In this document: positions 1 to 11,520 of the stretch, in pieces
How the letters are laid out: every line of letters starts with the position of its first letter
Numbering within the stretch: position 1 is the first letter of the stretch
Source of the DNA: Nemophila menziesii
Taxonomy: Eukaryota; Streptophyta; Magnoliopsida; Boraginales; Hydrophyllaceae
Assembly: GCA_029959085.1 (NCBI GenBank)
Contig: JARWIR010000027.1
Span: 9,238,001-9,302,000, forward strand
Length of the DNA stretch: 64,000 bases
Reading direction: 5' to 3'
Position numbers and translations under genes: made by a program
Notes under the pieces: model-generated
Databases searched by the model: none
Told to the model about the DNA's origin: nothing
Seen by the model: only the letters and a program-made list of their open reading frames with translations

Positions 1-760
1 GAATCACAAAGATTCGTGGATGGGTCCATTTACCGTCAAAGAAGTTTTTTTGGTAAAAGTGATAGAGATCATACCCAAGAGGAGTATCCTACAGATATTA
101 GTATAAATTCATAGCCTTCCTCGTTGTTGGGGATGCTATATAAGGAAATTCTAATAGAGGTAACACGTGTAACTTTGAAAGACGTAAAACAAAAGTGATG
201 CACGGGAGACAACCCGTAATTTTTTATGTTTTTATGTCTTTAATTTATGTTTAGATTAGTTGTTTTTAGTAGATATTGCAGTATTGAGGAAGGTATTAGT
301 GTTTTTGATGTGCCGGTACTTAAGAAATCGAGTTTGGGAGAAGAAACCAAAAAATTCGGCAAAAATCAGATGTACCATGCAGTACACAACACCATCACTG
401 CGGTGCCCAGTACCCCAATAAGCGTCACAATGGTAGAGGAAATCAGGTACACATGCGAAGCAAAGGTTTCATCCAGAGCGTTCGTGCGGTATACCGCACG
501 AGTGTCGTGGTGCACCATACAAAGAAAACTGTCACCACAGTTCAGCGACCAAGCTCACGAACCAGATAGTGTCGTCACTCGCGCCAGACCGTGACGCGGT
601 CTAAAATTGAAGGTACCCGAGGTACACCACATCAAGCCAAGAACAGTGACAACGTTATGTTAGATCCGGGTCAATTACGATATCTCATTACCAAAACCGT
701 ATTGTCAAGACCGTGGCACTGGGTGAAACAGACTGCAGTGCACCACACGGCGCCGCCAGA
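1..760 (+). mobile_element. Remnant of Athila-like (D-type) retrotransposon, integrase tail plus post-pol spacer
   Basis: Bases 1-240 are the plus-strand counterpart of the minus-strand end of pol in element D (about 49790-50010). Both encode a DSWMGPF-type integrase tail and share the stretch around 'cctcgttgttggggatgct' and the 'gggagacaacccgta' box after the stop. Similarity continues to about 330 ('gaggaaggtattagtgttttt', compare 49700-49660 reversed). After that comes a moderately GC-rich stretch with palindromes, in the place where D has its GC island. The reading frame is broken by stops. The element enters the window from the left; no LTR of it is visible, so it is truncated on this side by what follows at about 760-1100. 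Confidence 0.75.
483..500. repeat. 18-bp perfect palindrome
   Basis: CGTGCGGTATACCGCACG reads identically on both strands. It lies in the post-pol spacer of the left remnant, the same place where elements D, E2 and E3 carry GC-rich palindromes. Confidence 0.9.
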
Positions 761-799
761 AAAAGGAAATAAAAGGAGGTTAGTTATATACATATTAGT

Positions 800-1032
800 T
801 CAGAGATATGAAGAAACTATTAAACATCCTTCCCTACTTGATGAGACTTCTTTTTGGATCCGTATTTCTGGTATTCCACCTTTTTTTTATTAAGGAATCA
901 AATGTTTCTAAAATTGTTTCAAAAATTGGTAAGGTTATTGAAGTTTCTCTTCCTGGCCCATTGAAATTTAAAGAGAATTCGAGTATCAAGAGTCGAATGT
1001 GTTGTATTAAAACCTCTGTTAGTAGGTTTTAA
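800..1032 (+). pseudogene. DUF4283 / LINE ORF1-type domain remnant
   Basis: Two plus-strand frames together resemble the DUF4283-zinc-knuckle protein family found in plant LINE ORF1s and related polyproteins. The first frame reads ETSFWIRISGIPPFF up to a stop at 891-893; the second continues with KIVSKIGKVIEVSLPGPLKF and a basic, cysteine-containing end. The family pattern is FWVRIxGLPxxxxTKENAxxIGxKIGKVLEVD followed by a strand-rich tail, and the order and spacing fit. A frameshift in the T-run at about 884-891 breaks it, and neither the zinc knuckle nor any reverse transcriptase follows. It is an inactive fragment, unrelated to the retroelement remnant just upstream. The identification rests on motif recall, so it is moderate. 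Confidence 0.45.
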
Positions 1033-1228
1033 TCAGCGGTGGTCGGTTGCGGGAGGTCGGAGATGAATGATGCCAGCACTTTTTTTGTTTTTTAATGTCT
1101 TTTGCATTATTTAAGGGTATATTAATATTTGGTAATCCTTGAGTTCCCTTTATAAAACTAAGATATATACTATTCGCAAAAAATCAGTCTCGAAGAGTAT
1201 CATTCATCCAAAAAAAATGATAAAAGAT

Positions 1229-1550
1229 TTTTTGGAAAAAAAAACACAAAAATATAAAGATAATTATATTTTAAAAATAATCATAAAACAATTTAGGAAA
1301 AAAATAATGTTAAAAAACATATGTGCATTTTTAGAAAAAAAAAATAACGGTAAAATAATTTTTAGAAAAAATAACTGTAAAAGATTTTTTTTTAAAATAA
1401 TGTAAAAGAATTTTTATGAAAAAACACAAAAGAAATATAAAAATAATCATAAAAAATTTTATAAGAAAAAAATATGTAAAAAACATAAAATGAATTAAAA
1501 AAATAATGTTAAAAGAATTTTTTAAAAACACATAAAAATAATTAAGATAA
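1229..1550. repeat. A-rich degenerate tandem repeat
   Basis: The plus strand is dominated by A, with a loosely repeated unit of about 25-30 bp of the form 'ataatggtaaaagaattttttaaaaa'. The same array recurs at about 15201-15450 as part of the A1/A2 duplication. Open frames across it on either strand (all Lys/Asn/Ile or Phe/Leu/Ile) reflect composition only. Confidence 0.7.
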
Positions 1551-4009
1551 TGTATAAGTTGTAAAATTTGACAAACTTGTTATTTTTTGTTACAGATTTC
1601 AAACTTATTGTATTAGTTTTTAGTATTTTATTAAAATTATTTTATACATATCATTTTTGTATTCTATTAAATATTTAATTATTCATTTTAATTTGCAATT
1701 ATTTATTCGGGTTGTAATAATTATGTATTTATTTATCGTATTGTATTTTAATATCTAATTATTCTTAAGGGTTGTAATAATTAGTGTTTTATTCATAAAG
1801 ATTAATCTTAATGTACTTATATTAGTTTTAATTGTTTCAATTTTAGAATTCAAATTATACAAAGTAGAAACTCAAAAATTTATAAAAATTGGTAAATAAG
1901 TTTTAGGTTTAAACTTGGTCCACGTGTTATATTAAATAGTCAAATACATTATTGGATTATAAAAGAGTAAAACTTACATCCAATATTGGATTGTTAAATA
2001 TTTACAATATAACTAATAATTATATTCATTGAACATACATTATTAGATTAACTATGTATTTACTATAATTATATTTTTCATGATAAAAACATTAGGTTTG
2101 TGTTATAATATGATCAGTATGAGACCATTTAGTATTTGATGTATGTATTTTCTTTATAAATGTACCAAATATATTTCCGTCATACACATAATGAAATTTT
2201 TGATAAGATTTTCTATTCAAAAGATTTCAAGGATTTGTTATCTTTGCTTAGTTCGAAACAATTTAGAGAAATGACCCACCTTTTAAATTACATTTAATAT
2301 ACACATTTTTTATATAATTTTTTTTAGATAATCCACTTTTTTTATCACATAATTTTTTTTTACTTTTCTAGTTTTGTGAAAGTTTTATGTCATCTCTTTG
2401 TATCTAATGGTATTTCTCTGAATCTCGTTACACATTTATGCATGCAATATCTTATATTATCGTATTAATTTTTTTCGAATACAAATGGTTATGTATCCTT
2501 TAAAATTTATTACATGTTAACGTTGAGTAATATGATTCGATAGAGAATCAAAAGGTAAATTCGCCTACTAATGCTATAATAAATTGCACGAAATTGTTAC
2601 AAAATAATGTGTCACAGAACCAAAACATTCACACTCCAAATAATTTACATGATAACTCCACTATTATTAAACACACGGATGGATAATATATTACCCTATC
2701 TTGCTGGCTCTAATAATAGACCATTTTCGTAGGAAATAAATTCAAATTTCTTCCTTACTACCGAGTATGTAAATATCTTATGATTCAATTCGATTAGTGA
2801 ATTATGTGGATGGTTCTAAGAATTTTATAGTTTTATATACATGCTTATATTAAAGCGTCGCCTTTGGTGTGCGGTTCGAATGTATTTATTCATTGAATAT
2901 CGAGCATGATTTTTGGATAATTACCATTTTATATATAGGTTCTTTAGGCACATTCAATACCTTATGTTAGGTAACACTTTAATGACCTACCATGTTTCAC
3001 TGTCTATTAAAAATTAATTTGTTTGTGGTAATGTTTATAATGAAGAAAAATATTATTCATTATTAAGTGATAATATTGATATAGTATTTGCATTTAAATG
3101 GTAAAACTCTTTTGAATTTACTATGATACAACATCTTAATGATTAGTTTTAGCAAATTAAAAATTCAATATAACAAAGATAAATGAAAAATAGAAACTTA
3201 ACATGAGTAAAAATTAATCACTACTTGATCACAAAACTAAATTATTAAGGAAATTCATTTTGAAGTGGAATATGAAACTCAATTGCTAACAATAATGTAT
3301 AGTAACCTTTGTTTCACAACCTAATAAGTCAACAAATCTATGTTTTCTTGAAACAAAAAATAGTCAACAAATTTGTTTTTAACAAATTTGAGTAATGATA
3401 TTTACTATCCAAAAATATCTCACCAAATATACCACATATAACATTGTATGGTTCGATTAGAAGTAAATTGTAAATATTTGAATTTATTATTCTAAATCTA
3501 ACAATTCTAATTGAATCACGTTACATCACGGGTTGTACAATTAATCGTAATAATTTTATATAAGCATCCAATTATAATAACAAGTCACATTTGTAAATTT
3601 TTAAAACATTACTATAAATATTATAGTTTTATAAATCATGTTCTTTCATGGATAATTTAACATATAAGTTAGACTTCCTCTTATTTTTGTGAAGGATATT
3701 TAGTATTCATGACATTACTAAATAATATTTTTTATTATATGTAAAAATAATTGGATACATATTAGTGGATGAAATGAAACACTTAATATTCAATATTTTC
3801 TCGTACTAACTCATACATAAAGAATCACCTCATTTAATTTCATAAAGATAAATCTTTAAGAACACTATATAAAATAACAATTAATATACAAATATGATAA
3901 AACATAAAAAATATCATATTATAAAAGTATTACATAAAATCAAAAGCATCCTAAATATAAAAATCAAATAAAAATCTCGTTTGAATTTCTTAAGGGCTAT
4001 CCTTAAGTA

Positions 4010-4200
4010 GAAATCATCAATCATTTCAAGTGTAAGTTCTCGGTTGATCTCTAGTGGATGATGCGAGGACTGTCCAAAGTTTGAAAGTTATTTTTGTGAT
4101 GTTGAGAACGTCAATGTAAATTGTATCTCTTGTTGTGATATGATTTAATTTGATTCATCTTGTGCAATTGATAGAAGATTTTTCATATGGGGTAGTAAAA
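4010..4200 (-). pseudogene. Copy of unidentified gene fragment (A1)
   Basis: Read on the minus strand this matches the 3' part of the open fragment at 9026-9541 (the part ending TTRKLTLEMI-like), with the middle of that fragment deleted between the CTAG-GT junction near 4230 and the TPPY-like segment. It has several substitutions and no long frame. A nearly identical copy is at 17885-18085. Confidence 0.5.
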
Positions 4201-4349
4201 AAACATTTTTGAAAAAAATTGAATTACACCTAGACAAGCAAAAATTAGTTATTATTGGATTGATTAAGGAAACGGAAAATTAACTCGAATATATCAAAAA
4301 TATTGAGCATTCCTTGTTAAAATTGAGAAATAAACATTATTTAATTTTA

Positions 4350-4603
4350 ATAAAATATTAATTAGTTAAATAATAAACGCACTTACCCCCAAGTTAAAGT
4401 TCTTTCCGCATTTACGAACACTAGTCAATGCTACAATTTATATAAATACACACAGATTAGCATAAGATTTAAGCGTCTTTTATTGTTCTCTTACAAGTCT
4501 ATTAGATTGATTCATCTTTGTTTATCCTTATATTATAATAGTTCTAGGAAGAACTTTAACTTGGGGGTAAGTGTGTTTATTTCTTAACTAATTAATATTT
4601 TAT
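4350..4603. mobile_element. Foldback element, internally deleted copy
   Basis: Arms of about 57 bp (4350-4406 and 4548-4603) are near-perfect inverted repeats containing CTTACCCCCAAGTTAAAGTT and its complement, ending in ATTAATATTTTAT. The interior matches only the right half of the full palindrome at 26984-27390, so this copy has lost most of its left arm. No protein is encoded. No clear target-site duplication was found, so its transposon class is open. Confidence 0.7.
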
Positions 4604-5640
4604 GATATGAATTAAGATTTAACTATCAACTATTTTTTACCAACTTTATATTAATACATACGTGAGAGCTGATCAATTAATTTTCAAACTAGAGTCTTTT
4701 AATTTTTTAGACTAACCCTGACAAAGGATAGGGTCTCATAGAAAGTATTTTGTGTATATTTTTTTATATATTTTAAACTTACACAATATAAGTTATAATA
4801 TAATTGACAAACAAATTGTTTAATAACAACCAATGAACTCACATAGTTTATATTCATATTGGGTATACATATAATGATTGTAATCTTATAGTAATTTAAT
4901 TTTTTTAAGATGTATTGTATATATGTGAATTATCTCTTTCTCTTTTGAATTTTTTAATCTATGGAGATTGGATATTGTAGAGATGTATCATACATGTTAT
5001 TAAAATCTTATAATCATTTAATACAATCTATATAATTTATAATTATTGTTAATTTATAACCAAATAACCATACACAAAAATGGTTAGATTGATAATTATA
5101 TTATAGGGTTTCACAAAAAAATGGTAGTATTTTTATTAAAACTAGATATAAATGAATTGGTCTAATATTTAGGTAAAGGGTGGTTTACCAAGCCCGTGTT
5201 CTTCCCTCATACAAGTTTAAAAATTTCACTAATACATACGGTGTTAAATAAAGATAAGATATTATGAGAAATACTCTTCATCTATCGTTTTTAAATTTTT
5301 TTTCTCTCCATTTTAAGAGAAAAATTACATAGAACATACAGTAAATTTTAACACAAGCGAAGATGGGAATTACCCACCCATCCTATCTAATATCATATAG
5401 GTAAAACTTAGTTTAAAGGGTGGAATATGAATATTGTGACCACATGTACAAGTGATAAAATAATAGGTAAAGAATTTAGTGACGAGACCCATATTCCAAA
5501 TTTAACCAAAGTAATAATAGAAAAAAGAAATATGCATGTTAACATATTGGCTCGAAGGAGTAGCTTCAACTCATAAATCAATTTTTTCTTTTTGTAATTA
5601 GTTAGCATGATGTTTTGGAGATTGAATAAATATTTGTAAA

Positions 5641-5870
5641 GACAAAAGTGTTGTGTGTGAGATTTTAGTCAAATAATGTATTTAAATTTAGTAGTAAAGG
5701 ATGGTGGACCTGGTTTAGTTGGCCATAAGTTCTTCAATATATGTGTTGATATGAATTAAAAAATTAAAAAAAGAGTAGACTCAACTTTTTATGTGGTTAC
5801 TCATACCCTAACAATAATATTTAACTACTCATTTGTTCTTCCCTGCTTACCTATAATTTAAAAAATTATA
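5641..5870. repeat. Segment shared with 28528-28798
   Basis: The stretch starting 'gacaaaagtgttgtgtgtga' and running through 'gatggtggacctggtttagt' is repeated at 28528-28756 with few differences. Here it is followed by a MITE; at 28757 the two halves are directly joined. It marks the right edge of the A-type unit. Confidence 0.85.
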
Positions 5871-6128
5871 CTCCCTCCGTCCCAAAATTAATGTCCACAA
5901 TACTAAAAATAGTGTCTCAAAATTATTGTCCACTTAGAATACCAAGACATTTTTCTCCAACTTTTTCCATTATTACCCTTATTAAAAAAATAAAAATTAC
6001 ATTTCCAATGCAAATTTAAATTATCAAGACACTTTATGAAGGGTAAAATTGTAAATGGTGTATGTAATTATTAGGTTTCTTACTTTGTGTGAAAAGCAAA
6101 GTAGACATTATTTTTGGGACGGAGGGAG
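5871..6128. mobile_element. Stowaway-type MITE (Tc1/mariner-like, non-autonomous)
   Basis: The element begins CTCCCTCCGTCCCAAAAT and ends ATTTTTGGGACGGAGGGAG, the well-known Stowaway terminal inverted repeat. It is flanked by TA on both sides (5869-5870 and 6129-6130), the mariner target duplication. It is 258 bp and has no coding capacity. The sister sequence near 28750-28770 lacks it ('aaaaaattata' joined to 'atattaaaaaatg'), confirming insertion after the surrounding segment was duplicated, or excision from the other copy. Confidence 0.95.
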
Positions 6129-6371
6129 TAATACATTAAAAATGTATTAATATTTATAGAATACCTTTAAACTCGGATTGTTGTGACCTCATGTGATTCC
6201 CTCGTATTTGGTTTTCCTGAAACATAGATTGTCTCGTTCTCATATTAGCGTGGAAACTCATGGTTAGTAATGGAAGACTGGGATGTTCTGATTTGAAGCA
6301 TAATCAAGAATTAGAAAATCAATGGGGATAGCTAGTTTACCTACATAGACGAGCAAACCCTCGATTATTTA

Positions 6372-7050
6372 TTATGGATTTGCTAGGGGATGATACGCTA
6401 ATTGTAAGATGACAGTCGTTAACTTGGCATTTGCAATGCCCAAACTCTCAAACACACTATTGGGTATAAGACTGACACTCAATACAAAGTAACACTTTGC
6501 CTTTGCTTCAAAGGAGCCACCCATCTTGATATAGAGATTTGAACATCCAGCATCATGAAAATTTTGTGGTAGCATCCTTTGAAATCTCATCGAGACTTCT
6601 TCAATGTTGGTCAATGTCTCTATCTTAATGAGTTCACGCTTATTGTAGAGAGTCTGCTTAAATAATTTATGTTGGCTTGGCTCCATCTTGATGTACTGGA
6701 GTACTTGGATGTTGATCTTTGTTTTGCTTGATGTCTATGTAGATTTCTTGTATTCGGTATCACCAATAGGATATTGTATTCTTAGTGGGTACAGAGGTGA
6801 TAAAACCAATGATGGGAATGGCGACGATTCTGCCCTAATCTTCACTTGCATCCTCGGTGCAACAACTACTTATTTTGCTACCTCATTTTCAACCTAATCT
6901 TCACCAATCACTTAATCCTAGTTTATCTTGGTTGGTTCTTCTTAATTCAAAACCTCCACTATAATAGTTACAATTTCTGATAGTTCCACTCTATTTTTAG
7001 AATTAAGGCTGATTGCCTTACATGATTCGAATTCAACATTGGTCTCACTG
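6372..7050 (-). pseudogene. Decayed Ty3/gypsy (Athila-like) protease region
   Basis: The open part (6372-6686, 104 codons) lines up with the protease of E2/E3. KRELIKIETLTNIEE corresponds to the KRPYCDNEMIGLPEE region, MLPQNFHDAG to KLPPKLVDSG, SLIPNSVFESLGIANAK to INLMPKSIFDKLKIGEA, and AYHPLANP to ADRSLAHP. The catalytic Asp-Leu-Gly-Ala is gone (VLSVS in its place), so it cannot be a protease. Upstream on the minus strand, near 7000-7030, a CKAISLNSKN stretch matches the conserved CKAVTLRSGK motif of the gag-protease linker. No LTRs or RT remain. This is a much older relic than the right-hand elements. Confidence 0.65.
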
Positions 7051-8368
7051 TTCAGAATCTCCACTATAATAGTTACAACTTTGTACAGTTCCAGTAAAAG
7101 GTTGTTTCTCTCAATCTCTTTACATATTTATGCATGCAATATCTTATTATTATTGTGTTCATATCTTATGGATACCTATGGTTGTGTCTCCATTAAAGTT
7201 GGATACATGTTAACAATGAGTAATATAATTTGATCGAGATTATTACAAAAGAAATAGTCATAGAACAAAATTTTCACACAACAAATAATTTACATGATAA
7301 AGCCTCCATTATCAAACACATGCATGGTAAATATATTACCTTGTCTTCCTAGATCAAATCATAGACCATTTCCCAAAGTAATAAATTAAAGTTTCTTCCA
7401 TGGTACTGCGTATTTAACTATTGTATGATTTAATTATATTACTGAATAATGTAGATAGCTCTAAGGTTTTTAATTCTTTTATATTCATGCTTATACTAAA
7501 GCTTCACCTTTGTTGTCTAGTTCAAATGTAATTCTTCTTTGTATAACAAATATGATTTATGATAATATACATATATATAATTTTAAATTTGAAGATTGTT
7601 ATTATTTTATTAATGATTAAAAAATTTAAAAGTTTTAAAATTTTAAACTTGAAGAGTGTTATTATTCTATTAGTATACTAGATAAAACTTGAATTACTTA
7701 CCATGTTGAAGTGTCTAATAAAAAATTATATTATTTTTTGTAATATTTAGAAGGAAGATAAATATATTTCATTATTGAGGGATAATATTAATATATATTT
7801 TACGGTTAAATGGTAAATATTTCGAATTTAATATGACACAACATTTGAATGATTATTTTCCATAAAAAATTGTAAATAAAAAGTATTGTAGAAATAATAG
7901 AAACGTAACATGAGTAAATGTTATATTTATTCTCTACTAGACCACAAAAGTAAATTATTAAGGAAACTAATTTTGAAGGGGAATAAGATACTAAATTGCT
8001 AATAATAATGTCTAGTAACCTATATTTAACAACTCAATTAGTCAACAAATCTATGTTATTTAGAAACCAAGATTAGTCAACAAATTAATGTTTAAAAAAT
8101 TGGATTAATGATATTTCTTATCTAAGATTATATTACACAATATACCACATATAACATGGTGTGATTCTATTATAAGTAAAGGGTCAATATCTTGATTTTA
8201 TCACTCTAAATATAATAATTCCAATCAAATCGTGCTACATAATTGGTGGTACATTGGATGGTAAGATTTTGGGTTATATATATATCATGACTCTTTGTTT
8301 ATAGTTTAAGAATAAAACAATCTTCTTTACTATTTTTACATAAACAAGCATCCACTTATAATAACAAG

Positions 8369-8637
8369 AAACATTTGTACATGGTTTGATTTGTAAACCA
8401 TTGGGACTAGCTCAATGGCCAGGACATTGTCTCTCATCTAGGAGGTACAGGGTTCAAATCTCAGCCCTTAAAAGGGGTAAGCACGAGGTGCAAGTTCGAG
8501 TCTCCTCCCTGAACATGGGTAACCTAGTTCTGATTAAGTGGGAGTATGCATGAGGAGGCGTGTATATTTCCTAGGGGAATAGTCATGGTGCACGTAAGCT
8601 GGCCCGGACACCCATACATAAAAAAACATTTGTACAT
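8369..8637 (+). mobile_element. tRNA-derived SINE with target-site duplication
   Basis: An RNA polymerase III internal promoter is visible: box A TAGCTCAATGG at 8408-8418 and box B GTTCAAATC at 8452-8460, 33 nt apart, plus a second box-B-like GTTCGAGTC at 8494-8502. The body (8383-8623) is much more GC-rich than its surroundings and ends in 'catacataaaaaa'. It is flanked by a 14-bp direct repeat AAACATTTGTACAT (8369-8382 and 8624-8637). Sister copies at about 3590, 17462 and 26237 have the target sequence uninterrupted. It lacks a cloverleaf and CCA-like 3' structure, so it is not a functional tRNA gene. Family not assigned. Confidence 0.88.
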
Positions 8638-9025
8638 TTGTATACCATTATTATCAATATTATATTTTTAAAAACAATTTTATTTCAAGGATAATTTGAC
8701 GTACATGTTAAACTTCCTCTTATTTTTGTGAAGGATATTTTGTATAAATGATATTTTTTATGATTTTTCTTTATTTCATGTAAGAATATTCTGGATATAT
8801 GTTATTATACGAAATAAAACACTTAATATTTCATATTTTCTCTTAACATCTCATGGATTAAAAACTAATTAACTTGATTTCATATAGATAAATCTTGAAT
8901 AACACTATATATGATAAACATATAAATTAAAATATGATAAAACACCAAAATTATAAATTATAAATATCTTACATAATATAAAAAACATCTTAAAATATAA
9001 AAATTTAAAAAGTTGTTTATATATC

Positions 9026-9541
9026 TTATGGGATATCCCTAAATTGAATTTCAACAATCATTTCAAGAGTAAGTTTTCTGGTGGTCTCCGGTGTATTATG
9101 CAATGACTCTCCAGGAAAGATGTTGTTGTGATTTTGATTATGGAAATTGTATCTCTTGTTGTGAAACCCTTGAACTCGATCCATCTTGTGTAATTGATAT
9201 AGGATTGCAAAGGTTTTCTCATATGGTGGAGTAGAAACAGATATAAGGTATTCAAGGGTATGTCCATAAAGATCAATTTTATAGCCTTCAAGATTGGAGA
9301 AGCTATCATTGTTCAAATTTTTGTTAGTCAGAGATCCATAAGGAATACTACAAATTTGTTCGACTGTTTGATTAATATTATATAATGGAGCTATATGGTT
9401 AGGATCACGAATTGCTACAGTATCTTTATTTGACAATAATGTAATACAAAACATTTGGTTAACCAATGTTAACAAAGAATCATTTTTATTTCCTAACATA
9501 TCCATCAAATTTGGAATGAAATCGTTTTTCTCTGCTAACAC
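9026..9541 (-). pseudogene. Unidentified multi-copy gene fragment, longest open copy
   Basis: A 171-codon minus-strand frame, unusually long for this AT-rich region. The sequence just upstream reads TTTGATTTGTGTTAG then CAGAGAAAAACG, a plausible splice acceptor, and further up CTAG-GTATAATT looks like a donor, so the visible frame may be a last exon rather than an ORF from its first Met. The product would be soluble, rich in Asn, His and Ile, with no membrane span or motif I recognise. Degenerate copies lie at 4010-4200, 11130-11300, 17885-18085, 20380-20890 and 26640-26840, all on the same strand. It may be part of a host gene caught in the local duplications, or of an unknown transposon. 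No function is proposed. Confidence 0.45.
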
Positions 9542-9714
9542 AAATCAAAATTCATCATGTATGCATATTTTGAATAGGTTAATTATACCTAGATAAGCAA
9601 ATGTTAGTTTTTACGGGATTGATTGATGAAGCAGAAAATAACCTCAAATATATAAAACAATTTGACCATTCCTTGTTGAAATTGAGGGAAACAAATAGTA
9701 AATTTTAAGAAAAT

Positions 9715-9990
9715 ATTAATTAGTTACAAAATAAAAACACTTACCCCCAAGTTATTGTTCTATGAGATAAAGTTCTTCATAGAAATGTTAAAATATATGG
9801 ATAAACAAAGATGAATCAATTTAATACTCATAAGGAAATACAAGTAAGGTAAAAAGAAAACGACACCTAAAGCCTATGACAATCTGTGTGTATTTATATA
9901 TATATATATCTATATATATATATTAGTATCGACTATTGATAGTAATGTGACCACATTTACTATGTTATGAATAAATATTTAAATACCAAC
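9715..9990. mobile_element. Foldback element, left-arm remnant (B1)
   Basis: Contains the conserved CACTTACCCCCAAGTTA (about 9740), 'ggataaacaaagatgaatca' and 'agcctatgacaatctgtgtg' in the order of the left arm of the full palindrome at 26984-27390. The right arm is missing and is replaced by a TA-rich stretch. Confidence 0.55.
9890..9930. repeat. TA dinucleotide microsatellite
   Basis: An almost uninterrupted run of alternating T and A, 'tatatatatatatctatatatata'-like. A similar shorter run is at about 10449-10475. Confidence 0.85.
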
Positions 9991-11129
9991 TAACTTTTAC
10001 GTACTTTACATTGATACATACACGATAGAGTTGATTAATAAATTTCCAAACCCGCACAACCCTGTCACCCTACCTTTGGTCAGACCATTTTAATTTTTTA
10101 CACTAAGCCTAACCAAGGATAGGATATAGTCGAAATTGGTTTGTGTATCATTTTACTTATACTTACTCTTACACAAAATGAGTTATAATATAATTGACCA
10201 ACAAATGGTTTATAAACAATAAACAAAATGAAATGTTTTATAATTTTTGGGTTATACACCGAATGCTTGTAATGTAGTAAATATAAAATATATAACAATA
10301 TAAGATATTCACTTATTTAGTAGATAATTGTTTTTTTGAGATATTTGTATATATGTGAATTACGTTTTTCTTTTTCGATATATTTCTCTATGTAGATTGG
10401 ATATTGTAGATATGTATCATATATTTTATTCAAATCTTCTAATCATTTACTATGATATATATATATATATATAATTATAAGTATATTGTTATATTATGAA
10501 AAAATAAACTGACACAAAATAAGTCGTGTGTTTTAAATCAATAGTATAGGGTTTTACAAAAAGTGTAGCATTTTTATTAAAACCGGATCTAAATGAGTTT
10601 GTTTTATTATTTAGGTAAACAGTATATTACCAGACCGTTATTCACCCGTAATATAAGGTGTCAAAATTTACCGATTCAATATGGTGTTAAATAAAGATAA
10701 GATATTGTGAGAATTACTCTTTATATATCTATTAACTTATTTATTCTGTCAATTATGATAGAAAATTAGTAGGGCATATAGTAAAGTCTAGGAATAGAAG
10801 AGAAGATGGGAATTTACATGCCCATCCTATACAATATCATATAGGTAAAACAAAGGAATGTATTTTGGGTAAAGAGTGTGCACATGAATGGTTGTACCAT
10901 ATTTATGAGTGACAAAATGATCGTTACAGAACTTAGTGAGGTGACTCATATTCTAAATTGAACCAAACTGATAGTAGGATGCTGAACCATATTGGCTCGA
11001 GGAGTAGTCTTAAACTCAAAAATGTATTTTTTCTTGGTTTTAATTATTCTGAATATTGTTTTGGATAATGTGGAACTATTTGTAAACGTAATATAAGTGT
11101 TTTAAATTTACCATGTAAATGCAAACTTG

Positions 11130-11520
11130 TTAGTTTATTAGTTCTCGCTTGATCTTCGTGGATATGATGCGATGACTCTTGAAATTTTGAAAGTTGTTAT
11201 TGTGATATTGATACCATGAATGGAAATTTTATCTCATGTACTGAAACCATTGAACTTGATCCATCATGTGCAATTGATAGTGGATTGCAAGGGGTTTGTT
11301 GTATTGTCTAATAGAAAACGACATAGGTTGTTAAGGTTTTTAATAGTACTAGTACAATATAAGGATAAACAAAGATTAATCAATATAATCCTGATAAGGA
11401 AGGACTAATAAGCTAAAAAAAAAGACACCTAAAGCTTATGACAATTTGTGTGTGTTTATACAAATTATATTGTTGACTGGTGATAGTAAATGTGTTCGCA
11501 TTTACTATGATATGAATAAA
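11130..11520 (-). pseudogene. Second copy in B1 of gene fragment plus foldback arm
   Basis: Bases 11150-11300 repeat the 3' part of the 9026-9541 fragment ('ttgaacttgatccatcatgt' and neighbours). Bases 11345-11520 repeat part of the foldback left arm ('ggataaacaaagattaatca', 'agcttatgacaatttgtgtg'). Frames are broken. Together they show that B1 contains an internal second repeat of the unit. Confidence 0.5.

Larger units (their letters stand above)
1286..5644. repeat. Segmental duplication copy A1
   Basis: This 4.36-kb segment is closely similar, base by base over most of its length, to 15201-19520. Landmarks include 'acttggtccacgtgttatat' near 1915/15828, 'aagcgtcgcctttggtgtgcgg' near 2853/16765, and 'aacatattggctcgaaggag' near 5540/19418. 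The right boundary is sharp: after 'tatttgtaaagaca' the two copies diverge. The longest difference seen is about 60 bp, present at about 2945-3000 and absent near 16862. Except for the gene fragment at 4010-4200 and the foldback element at 4350-4603, nothing coding was seen. Confidence 0.85.

Noticed and set aside
1139..1531. Lys/Asn- and Phe/Ile-rich frames on both strands
   Set aside because: Result of the A-rich tandem repeat; same frames appear in 15246-15449 for the same reason.
8400..8475. A tRNA gene suggested by box A and box B
   Set aside because: No cloverleaf can be drawn with acceptor and anticodon stems; the target duplication and A-rich end identify a SINE.
9026..9541. Assigning the fragment to a known transcription-factor family
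   Set aside because: Only a vague compositional likeness (Asn/His-rich end) was noticed; no motif supports a name.
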